Positions 1 to 5,658 of a DNA stretch of 5,772 nt are shown piece by piece. The notes under the pieces were generated by a model, which did not search any database, had not been told where the DNA came from, and saw nothing but the letters and a program-made list of their open reading frames with translations. Each line of letters opens with the position of its first letter. The stretch's first letter is position 1. A program made the position numbers and the translations under genes. Source of the stretch: an uncultured Bacilli bacterium (GTDB lineage Bacteria; Bacillota_I; Bacilli_A; RF39; UBA660); contig CALVRP010000129.1 in NCBI GenBank assembly GCA_944358665.1, forward strand, positions 1-5,772, written 5' to 3'.

Positions 1-2
1 CT

Positions 3-1793
3 TATACAGATGATATAAAAAAAGCTCGTCATACGGGACTTTTAACGGGTCTTCCAGACGCGTATGGACGGGGAAGGATTATTGGCGATTATCGAAGAGT
101 TGCTTTATAAGGAATCGATTATCTAATAAAACAAAAAGAAAAAGATTTAGAAACTATTAAAGTTGATAATGAAGAAACTATTAGACTTCGTGAAGAAGTA
201 AGTATGCAAATAAAAGCTTTAAATGATATTAAAAGTATGGCTGCGAGTTATGGCTTCGATATTTCTACTCCTGCTACTAATGCAAAGGAAGCTACACAGT
301 GGTTATACTTTGCTTATTTATCCGCTATTAAAGAAAATAATGGTGCGGCAATGAGTTTAGGTAGAACTTCAACTTTCTTAGATATTTACTTTGAAAGAGA
401 TTTAAAAGATGGAATATTAACTGAAGAAGAAGTTCAAGAGATCGTTGATAATTTTATTTTAAAACTGCGAATGGCCAGACATTTGCGAACACCAGAATAT
501 GATGAATTATTTGCTGGAGATCCTACTTGGGTTACAGAGTCAATTGGCGGGATGACTGAAGGTGGAAAAAGTTTAGTTACAAAAACATCTTTTAGATATC
601 TACATACGTTAATTAATTTAAGCCCGGCTCCAGAACCTAATTTAACTGTTTTGTGGTCTTATGATTTGCCAGAAAACTTCAAAAAATATTGTGCTTATAT
701 TTCTATAAAAACTGATGCTATTCAATATGAAAATGATGATGTGATGCGCCCAATATTTGGTGATGATTATGCGATTGCGTGCTGTGTTTCGGCAATGAAA
801 GTAGGCAAACAAATGCAATATTTTGGCGCTAGATGTAATTTAGCTAAAGCACTTTTATATGCCATTAATGGTGGTATAGATGAAAAAAAGGATATTTTAG
901 TATTAGATGGCATTGATAAACTAGAAGACGAAATATTAGACTATGATAGGGTGGTTAAAGCTTATGATAAAGTTTTAGATAAGGTCGCTAGTATTTATGT
1001 TGATGCTATGAATATTATTCATTATATGCATGATAAATATGCTTATGAGGCTAGTCAAATGGCGCTTCATGATACTAATGTCGAAAGGCTTATGGCCTTT
1101 GGTATTGCCGGTTTATCAGTAGCGGTTGATAGTTTATCGGCTATAAAATATGCTAAAGTTAAACCAGTTAGAAAAGATGGTATTGCTGTGGATTTTGAAA
1201 TAGAAGGTGATTTCCCTAAGTTTGGTAATGATGATGATAGAGTAGATGAAATTGCAACCAAACTTACAGAAAAATTTATTAGTAAATTAAGAAACAATAA
1301 ACTTTATCGTCACGCCAAACATACCCTTTCTGTTTTAACTATTACTTCTAATGTCGTATATGGAACTAAAACTGGTGCTACACCAGATGGTAGAAAAGCG
1401 GGAATGCCATTTGCGCCAGGAGCTAATCCGATGCATGGAAGGGATGAAAATGGAGCTCTAGCGTCTTTGAATTCAGTTGCTAAAATACCTTATAAAGATG
1501 TTTGTGAAGACGGGATTTCTAATACATTTTCAATTACCCCAGATGCTTTAGGACATACTGAGGAAGAAAGAAAGAATAATCTAGTTAGTTTGTTAAATGG
1601 GTATTTCAGAAAAGGCGCTCACCATATTAATGTTAATGTTTTAAATAGAGAACTTTTAATTGATGCCATGAATAATCCTGATAAATATCCAACCTTAACG
1701 ATTAGAGTTTCTGGTTATGCCGTTAATTTTAATAGACTTAGTCGTAAACATCAAGAAGAAGTTATCGCCAGAACTTTCCATGAGAGGGTATAA
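3..1793 (+). CDS. pflB: Pyruvate formate-lyase (formate C-acetyltransferase), 5' partial, interrupted by one in-frame stop
   Basis: This glycyl radical enzyme of the cytoplasm converts pyruvate and CoA to acetyl-CoA and formate in anaerobic sugar fermentation. The frame is open from the left edge and begins with the conserved TGLPDAYGRGRIIGDYRRVAL segment, so about 150 N-terminal residues lie outside the window (compared with the roughly 760-residue E. coli enzyme). A TAA at 108-110 interrupts it; the frame then continues with GIDYL and full family similarity to the end. The catalytic cysteine pair sits in IACCVS (codons 780-785). The radical glycine sits in RVSGYAV near the C-terminus (codon 1713-1715). 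After the stop, the first ATG is at 204, an internal methionine with no convincing ribosome site. A protein starting there (529 residues) would lack about 220 N-terminal residues and is unlikely to be a working enzyme. The last base of its stop is the first base of pflA, so the two are surely co-transcribed. Family identity is certain; whether the gene is functional is not. Confidence 0.95.
108..110 (+). other. In-frame TAA stop inside pflB
   Basis: In the pflB frame the codons read Arg-Val-Ala-Leu-TAA-Gly-Ile-Asp-Tyr-Leu. Known PflB proteins have tyrosine between the Leu and the Gly (near residue 188 in E. coli, from memory). TAT to TAA needs one T-to-A change at position 110. No frameshift is involved, because both sides stay in the same frame. 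Confidence 0.9.
1782..1788 (+). promoter_or_regulatory. Ribosome binding site of pflA inside the end of pflB
   Basis: A GAGAGGG stretch lies within the last codons of pflB, four bases before the pflA ATG at 1793. It fixes the pflA start and, with the TAATG junction, suggests translational coupling of the two genes. Confidence 0.7.
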
Positions 1794-2491
1794 TGGGTTA
1801 TATTAATTCAATTGAAACAATGGGGCTTGTTGATGGCCCAGGAATTAGATTTGTAGTATTTATGCAGGGTTGTACATTAAGATGTTTATATTGTCATAAT
1901 CCGGAAACTTGGACTTTGAAAAATGGTATAGAAATAACACCAGAAGAACTTATTGAGAAAATAAAAAGATATAAACCATATTTTGAAGATACCGGTGGAG
2001 TTACATTTTCAGGTGGTGAACCACTTTTGCAACCTGATTTTCTTATAGAAACGATGAAACTCTGTAAAAAGAATAACATTCATATTTGTTTAGATACTGC
2101 TGGTGTAGGTACAACTAAGGATGAGGAAGTATTAAAATACACTGATTTAGTTATATTAGATGTAAAAGCAACTACTGAAGAAGATTATAAAAAAATAACT
2201 AGTATTCCAATTAAAAGAGTCGAAAATTTTGTAAGGCTTTGTAATAAAATGAATAAAAAAATGTGGTTAAGACAAGTTATTGTTCCAGGTATAAACGATG
2301 ATGAAGAAAGCATTTTAAAATTAAAAGAATATATAAAAAAAATAAAAAATATTGAAAAGGTTGAGCTTATTCCATATCATACTTATGGAAGTGATAAATA
2401 TAAAAAATTGGGTTTAATATATCCTTTAGAAGGTGTTCCGGCTATGGCTGAAGAAAAATTAGATAAATTAAGAAAAATATTAGAAAGCTGA
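1793..2491 (+). CDS. pflA: Pyruvate formate-lyase activating enzyme (radical SAM)
   Basis: A 232-residue radical S-adenosylmethionine enzyme. It uses a [4Fe-4S] cluster to cut SAM and abstract a hydrogen from the active-site glycine of PflB, leaving the glycyl radical that PflB needs. The cluster motif C-x3-C-x2-C is at residues 27, 31 and 34 (GCTLRCLYCHNP). The SAM-contacting SGGEP motif is at residues 73-77. The opening SIETMGLVDGPGIRFVVFMQG is typical of PflA, and the length is close to the usual 240 or so for the family. The ATG at 1793 overlaps the pflB stop as TAATG and has a GAGAGGG site just upstream. The gene ends with TGA, showing that TGA is a stop in this organism. No strong terminator is visible before the next promoter about 25 bases downstream. 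A different glycyl radical enzyme activase is unlikely given the pflB partner. Confidence 0.96.
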   Translation: MGYINSIETMGLVDGPGIRFVVFMQGCTLRCLYCHNPETWTLKNGIEITPEELIEKIKRYKPYFEDTGGVTFSGGEPLLQPDFLIETMKLCKKNNIHICLDTAGVGTTKDEEVLKYTDLVILDVKATTEEDYKKITSIPIKRVENFVRLCNKMNKKMWLRQVIVPGINDDEESILKLKEYIKKIKNIEKVELIPYHTYGSDKYKKLGLIYPLEGVPAMAEEKLDKLRKILES

Positions 2492-2514
2492 CACTTTATT
2501 TTTGTTAAAGATTT

Positions 2515-2523
2515 TGTTATAAT
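2515..2523 (+). promoter_or_regulatory. Extended -10 promoter of the repeat-protein gene
   Basis: The sequence TGTTATAAT is a perfect match to the extended -10 consensus TGnTATAAT. The -35 position (about 2495-2500, TTTATT) is poor, as is common for extended -10 promoters. The predicted transcript start is near 2530, giving a leader of about 20 bases that contains the ribosome site at 2536-2542. The promoter lies between pflA and the next gene, which makes that gene a separate transcription unit. Confidence 0.65.
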
Positions 2524-2535
2524 GAATTATAGAAT

Positions 2536-2542
2536 AGGAGGG
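2536..2542 (+). promoter_or_regulatory. Ribosome binding site that decides the start of the repeat protein
   Basis: AGGAGGG, nine bases before the ATG at 2552, is a near-perfect Shine-Dalgarno sequence. It places the start at 2552 and not at the in-frame ATG at 2522, which overlaps the -10 box and would put this site inside the gene. Confidence 0.85.
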
Positions 2543-2551
2543 AAATTTCAA

Positions 2552-3094
2552 ATGAACGAAAAAAACAATGATGTTTTAAATAATAATACAAATAATTCAC
2601 AAGAAGGGAATTTAAACTATAGTTTTGACTTTGCTGGGCAAGTGGAAAAAGAGACTCCAGTAACACCAGCGCCAGCAGAAACACCTGTAGCGCCAGTTTC
2701 AGTAGAGACTCCAGTAACACCAGCGCCAGCAGAGACACCTGTAGCGCCAGCTTCAGTAGAGACTCCAGTAACACCAGCGCCAGCAGAAGCTCCTGTAACG
2801 CCAGCTTCAGTAGAGACTCCAGTAACACCAGTTTCAGTAGAGACTCCAGTAACACCAGCGCCAGCAGAAGCCCCTGTAACGCCGACTTCAGTAGAGACTC
2901 CAGTCCCTATGGCCGAAATGCCAGCTGCTAATAATAAAGCAGAACTAGAAGCTCCGCAAGAAGAAGTTACTGAAACATCAGAAATAACTAATGATAAAGA
3001 CAAAAAAAGTACAGTTGCATTTATCGTTGTACTTGTAGTAATTATTGTGGCTTTTATTATTGCATTACCATATATTTTAGATTTTCTTGGATAA
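2552..3094 (+). CDS. Tail-anchored protein with ten tandem 9-residue Thr/Pro/Val/Ala repeats; function unknown
   Basis: I do not recognise a named family. The 180-residue product has three parts. Residues 1-33 are polar and Asn-rich (NNNTNNS) without a signal peptide. Residues 34-123 are ten 9-residue repeats of the form ETPVTPAPA or ETPVAPVSV, the last degenerate. An acidic linker (EAPQEEVTETSE) and a KDKK patch follow, then one hydrophobic helix at about residues 155-176, ending four residues before the C-terminus. With no signal peptide, and with lysines just before the helix, the likely topology is a C-terminal tail anchor with the repeat domain in the cytoplasm; the reverse orientation is not excluded. 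The repeat would behave as an extended Pro-rich spacer or binding arm. The gene has its own promoter, strong ribosome site and probable terminator, and runs convergent to the minus-strand operon with an 11-base gap. The 543-base frame is certain; the function is not. Confidence 0.85.
   Translation: MNEKNNDVLNNNTNNSQEGNLNYSFDFAGQVEKETPVTPAPAETPVAPVSVETPVTPAPAETPVAPASVETPVTPAPAEAPVTPASVETPVTPVSVETPVTPAPAEAPVTPTSVETPVPMAEMPAANNKAELEAPQEEVTETSEITNDKDKKSTVAFIVVLVVIIVAFIIALPYILDFLG
2651..2920 (+). repeat. Tandem 27-bp coding repeat, ten units, with A/B 54-bp higher order
   Basis: Ten back-to-back 27-base units start at 2651, 2678, 2705, 2732, 2759, 2786, 2813, 2840, 2867 and 2894. Units 1, 3, 5 and 8 (type A, ETPVTPAPA) are identical base for base. 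Units 2, 4, 6 and 9 (type B, ending in SV) differ from one another at several bases. Unit 7 begins as A and ends as B. Unit 10 keeps only its first 11 bases and then diverges. The block is far richer in G+C than its surroundings and uses a narrow codon set (GTA, CCA, GCG, GCA). Confidence 0.95.
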
Positions 3095-3113
3095 TTTTAT
3101 CCATTTTATTTTT
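3088..3113 (+). terminator. Probable intrinsic terminator of the repeat-protein gene
   Basis: TGGATAA (3088-3094) can pair with TTATCCA (3097-3103). This gives a short stem whose left arm includes the stop codon, followed by TTTTATTTTT. The stem is AT-rich and its loop is tight, so it would be weak. On the opposite strand the hairpin is followed by an A-rich stretch, so it does not look like a terminator for the convergent operon. Confidence 0.45.
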
Positions 3114-3744
3114 GGCTAATTATTTTTAAAAAGTCATTTATTTTATTATAATTTTCATTATATTTATAAACTTCATTTTTAATTTTATTAAAAACTTTAT
3201 TTATATCATTTTCTTTTTTGCCAAAGCACTCAAAAAACAAATAATTCAATTTATTTTCTTCACCATTTTTAAATAAATGTTGAAGTTTTTTTATAGTTTC
3301 TTTACTTTCTTCAATTTCTTTTCTTGTATGAAATCTTGAGGTTTTTATTTTTAGCTTAGATGAAAAATCAATTTTTTTTGTTTCCATATTTTCATTAGCT
3401 TCCAAAACTTCGTCATTTTCATCTAACAATAATGAGCTTTTTCCAACCACGGTTCCTGTTTTGTTTATTTTTACCCCAATGCTTTCGTTATTACTGCAAA
3501 AAACACATACATAATTTATTGTATTAATATCATATTTTTTAAATATTTGTGTTTTATTATATATTTGTTTTAAAAAATCTTCAGAAAATTTTGTGTTAGC
3601 TTCTTTAATAGTATTTAAATCCTCATTAGAAATTTTAATAATAGGAGTTTTTTTAATGTGAGTAATTTTATCATCAGGATTCCATTCAAAAAAATCATAG
3701 TACTCATCTTGGAAATTTAATAGGATATCGTATATGTAATTCAT
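3106..3744 (-). CDS. Conserved hypothetical protein resembling YjbA (UPF0736/DUF3603)
   Basis: A 212-residue soluble, lysine- and glutamate-rich protein without signal peptide or membrane helix. From memory its layout follows B. subtilis YjbA, a protein of about 250 residues and unknown function. It has an opening YIYDILLNF where YjbA has YLHDVWVNW, then FFEWNPDDKI near residue 18. A TP-(I/L)-(I/L)-(K/R) step is near residue 33, and the IGVKINKTGTVVGKSSLL strand region spans about residues 89-106. A TRKE helix start is near residue 140, followed by a LNYLFFE segment. The similarity is weak and no catalytic residues are apparent; CVFC at residues 80-83 is the only close cysteine pair. The ATG at 3744 has an AAAGGAG site six bases upstream, inside the end of the preceding 82-residue gene, so it is probably the last gene of the operon. 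The frame is sure; the family assignment is tentative. Confidence 0.85.
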   Translation of the reverse strand: MNYIYDILLNFQDEYYDFFEWNPDDKITHIKKTPIIKISNEDLNTIKEANTKFSEDFLKQIYNKTQIFKKYDINTINYVCVFCSNNESIGVKINKTGTVVGKSSLLLDENDEVLEANENMETKKIDFSSKLKIKTSRFHTRKEIEESKETIKKLQHLFKNGEENKLNYLFFECFGKKENDINKVFNKIKNEVYKYNENYNKINDFLKIISQK

Positions 3745-3952
3745 TATTATCTCCTTTCGGTAAAAAAATTACTAAAGTAATAATAATTAGACCAATTGGT
3801 CCAATTAAACACTCAGGACTACTACAAATAAAATGAACATATTCTGAAAAATTATACCCGAGTGATAGTAAATTTAAATAACTAATAATAAATACAAAAC
3901 CAATAGTACTAAAGCCAAAACCAACTAAAAAGCCAAAAATTCTTATAAACAT
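3704..3952 (-). CDS. Small two-helix membrane protein, function unknown
   Basis: An 82-residue hydrophobic protein that I cannot assign to a named family. Helix 1 spans about residues 4-25 and is rich in Phe, Gly and Ile. Helix 2 spans about residues 49-65 (IGPIGLIIITLVIF). A short loop between them holds Cys43 and Cys48 (CSSPEC). The C-terminal tail after residue 66 is polar and basic (ends KFPR). The ATG at 3952 follows an AGGTGA site at 3957-3962, which overlaps the TAG stop of the gene before it. Its own end runs 41 bases into the next gene in another frame and carries that gene's ribosome site, a layout typical of coupled translation. It ends with TGA. The good ribosome site, the two clear helices and the operon position support a real gene. 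Confidence 0.8.
   Translation of the reverse strand: MFIRIFGFLVGFGFSTIGFVFIISYLNLLSLGYNFSEYVHFICSSPECLIGPIGLIIITLVIFLPKGDNNELHIRYPIKFPR
3751..3757 (-). promoter_or_regulatory. Ribosome binding site of the YjbA-like gene, inside the 82-residue gene
   Basis: AAAGGAG on the minus strand lies six bases before the ATG at 3744. It supports that start although the upstream gene continues for another 41 bases past it. Confidence 0.75.
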
Positions 3953-3960
3953 AATATCAC

Positions 3961-4350
3961 CTACAATGCTGGATTATCAAAATCACTACTACTTATATTA
4001 TTAATGCTATCGAGCGCAACATATAAAACAATCAGACTACCTATCAAGTTAAAAACACTCGCATCAATTTGCAAATTTGCATGTTTAATATCTTCATCGT
4101 CGTCAGTAATATATTTTTTGTCTTGAAAATTAATCCAAAGAAAACCAATGGCAATTAAAACACTTAAACAGCGATTAAAAATCAAAATATTACTTTCCAT
4201 TTCTTGGCTATAAAGTGGTTTTTGATTTTGAATTTTTAAAATTTCGTTGTAAGAAAGACTAATTGAAATTAAAATTGATGCAATAAGGCCAGAAGAAAGT
4301 AATATTTGTAAGTAAAAAAGAGATACCTGGTCTAAATTATAATTACTCAT
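3961..4350 (-). CDS. Three-helix membrane protein, function unknown
   Basis: A 129-residue integral membrane protein with no family I can name. Hydrophobic segments lie at about residues 11-33, 55-75 and 98-114. They are separated by a polar loop around residues 34-54 (ILKIQNQKPLYSQEME) and a strongly acidic loop around residues 78-87 (DKKYITDDDEDIK). There is no cleavable signal peptide. The basic residues near 39-44 and the acidic second loop suggest loop 1 is cytoplasmic, an inference from the positive-inside rule. The ATG at 4350 shares its A with the TAA stop of the deacetylase (TAATG). Its ribosome site is only GAGAAAG, so translation probably depends on coupling to the deacetylase. It ends with TAG eight bases before the next start. 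A membrane partner of the deacetylase is possible, but only its position suggests that. Confidence 0.82.
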   Translation of the reverse strand: MSNYNLDQVSLFYLQILLSSGLIASILISISLSYNEILKIQNQKPLYSQEMESNILIFNRCLSVLIAIGFLWINFQDKKYITDDDEDIKHANLQIDASVFNLIGSLIVLYVALDSINNISSSDFDNPAL

Positions 4351-5567
4351 TAACTTTCTCTTAAATTTTTAATTTCTAACAGTTCACTAACTGTGACAAA
4401 CTGGTAACCTTCTTCTTTTAATTTTTTAATGACATCGTCTGAAGCTTTGACTGCATAACTATGATTGTCATGCATTAAAATAATACTGCCATCTTGAACA
4501 TTTGGAAGAATATTATTTAAAATTTTTTCAGTATTTTTAACTTTCCAGTCCGAAGAATCGACAGTCCATAAGACAAATGTTAAATCAGTATAAGTTTTAA
4601 GTTTATCACTGTACCCACCATATGTTGGCCTAAATAATTTAGGAGTAAAACCTGTCTCTTTTTTTATAGCTTTTTGTGTTTTGTTAATTTCTTCTTGAAA
4701 CTCTTCTTTTGTAAGTCTATTTAACCATTTGTGACTATAAGAATGATTACCTATTTCACTACCTTCCTTTAGCATTCTTTTTAGTTGATCACTATAGAAT
4801 TCTACTTTGTTACCAACAACGAAAAAAGTTGCGCAGGCATCATATTTTTTTAAAATATCTAAGATTTTTTCAGTGTATTTACTAGGACCATCATCAAAAG
4901 TTAAAGCTACAACTTTTTTATCATAGTCGATATTTTTTTTCTTGATTGATATATAGGTATTATCATCGGTCTCTTTGTCAATATCGATTAACAATCTGAG
5001 AGAATTTAAAGGAATGTCTAAATAAATGGTTTCATTTTTTTTAGTATATAATTCTACGGGATTAAAATAAAGGGATAGGTTTTCGTTGTCTCTTGTAAAA
5101 TAGTCATAAGTTACATTGGATAAAAAGTCCATGTCAGCTTCTTGATACTTTTCAAGTAAAGCTTTTTTTATATCGTAGTCGAGGGCTTCTAAATCACGGA
5201 CAATATCTTCCATGGTTAAAAATTTATCATTTTTTTGATCGTAATTAAATGTTTTAATTTTATTAACCGTTTTATCTGTATAAATTTCTGTGTTAAGACT
5301 AACACTAATTACATTTTCATTAACTTCTTTGTAAGTATATGAAATATTAAGTTCTGGCTTTTCATATTTATTTTCTTCTGCTTTAAATTCGTTATAAACT
5401 TTATTAACATAAGAACTAATAGCGTCGTTTAAGACATTGCTGTCAGTTACAGGATAATTAATAGAGACCATACTTTTATCATTTTCAATAATACTAACGA
5501 CTTCTTTTTGCTCGCAGCCGGTTAATATAAAGATAATACTAAGAATAATTAGAACCTTTGTTTTCAT
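4350..5567 (-). CDS. Lipoprotein polysaccharide deacetylase (PdaC-like, NodB domain)
   Basis: A 405-residue predicted lipoprotein that should act outside the membrane, removing acetyl groups from a wall polysaccharide, most likely peptidoglycan. Residues 1-18 form a lipoprotein signal with lipobox LTGC (Cys18). Residues about 25-205 resemble the DUF4163/DUF3298 module found ahead of the deacetylase domain in B. subtilis PdaC. The NodB domain runs from about 216 to 400 and carries all five family motifs. These are TFDDGP (223-228, with the catalytic-base and metal Asp pair 225/226), the metal histidines in HSYSH (275 and 279), RPTYG (313-317), DSSDW (337-341) and LMHD with His366. Zinc-type catalysis should therefore be intact. 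The third motif has Thr where RPPYG is usual. The start at 5567 has AGGTGAG just upstream and gives the signal peptide directly. An in-frame ATG at 5687 would add 40 residues ahead of it and destroy that logic. It is the first gene of the operon. The exact substrate (GlcNAc or MurNAc) cannot be told. Confidence 0.93.
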   Translation of the reverse strand: MKTKVLIILSIIFILTGCEQKEVVSIIENDKSMVSINYPVTDSNVLNDAISSYVNKVYNEFKAEENKYEKPELNISYTYKEVNENVISVSLNTEIYTDKTVNKIKTFNYDQKNDKFLTMEDIVRDLEALDYDIKKALLEKYQEADMDFLSNVTYDYFTRDNENLSLYFNPVELYTKKNETIYLDIPLNSLRLLIDIDKETDDNTYISIKKKNIDYDKKVVALTFDDGPSKYTEKILDILKKYDACATFFVVGNKVEFYSDQLKRMLKEGSEIGNHSYSHKWLNRLTKEEFQEEINKTQKAIKKETGFTPKLFRPTYGGYSDKLKTYTDLTFVLWTVDSSDWKVKNTEKILNNILPNVQDGSIILMHDNHSYAVKASDDVIKKLKEEGYQFVTVSELLEIKNLRES

Positions 5568-5570
5568 AAA

Positions 5571-5577
5571 CTCACCT
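5571..5577 (-). promoter_or_regulatory. Ribosome binding site that decides the deacetylase start
   Basis: AGGTGAG on the minus strand ends three bases before the ATG at 5567. No comparable site precedes the upstream in-frame ATG at 5687, so 5567 is the start. Confidence 0.8.
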
Positions 5578-5629
5578 ATGTAATTATATGTAATAAAATT
5601 ATTAATATACTGATGGTGAAAAAGCGAAC

Positions 5630-5658
5630 ATTTTACCTTCTGTAAACGACTAAAACAA
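5630..5658 (-). promoter_or_regulatory. Candidate sigma-A promoter of the deacetylase operon
   Basis: On the minus strand, TTGTTT (5658-5653) and TAAAAT (5635-5630) are separated by exactly 17 bases. The -10 matches consensus at five of six positions and the -35 at three. Transcription would start near 5623, leaving a leader of about 55 bases. A perfect TATAAT at 5678-5673 has no -35 at proper spacing; another TATAAT at 5588-5583 is too close to the start codon. The choice between these is uncertain. Confidence 0.4.

Noticed and set aside
108..110. TAA reassigned to tyrosine in this organism
   Set aside because: TAA ends pflB, the repeat protein, the YjbA-like protein and the deacetylase exactly where their products should end, and no other internal TAA occurs in a conserved gene.
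1067..1297. Antisense 76-residue open frame inside pflB, and a similar 61-residue one inside pflA (1894-2079)
   Set aside because: Both lie wholly within well-conserved genes and show no start signals or recognisable features.
204..1793. A complete stand-alone 529-residue formate acetyltransferase starting at 204
   Set aside because: The ATG is an internal methionine, has no good ribosome site, and homology continues upstream in the same frame back to the left edge across the TAA.
2484..2504. Terminator after pflA (AAAG/CTTT pairing followed by ATTTTT)
   Set aside because: The stem would be only four bases, too weak to support.
2522..2551. Ten-residue N-terminal extension of the repeat protein
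   Set aside because: The ATG at 2522 overlaps the -10 box, and the strong AGGAGGG site would lie inside the gene.
2651..2920. CRISPR-like array
   Set aside because: The repeats are directly contiguous, with no unique spacers, and all units are in one coding frame.
2517..3003. Two antisense open frames across the repeat block (112 and 128 residues)
   Set aside because: They are shadows of the stop-poor repeat, have low-complexity products and no ribosome sites. The plus-strand frame has promoter, ribosome site and membrane helix.
5613..5645. Ten-codon plus-strand open frame (starting MVKKR) in the intergenic region
   Set aside because: No ribosome site, no promoter on that strand, and the length is within chance expectation.
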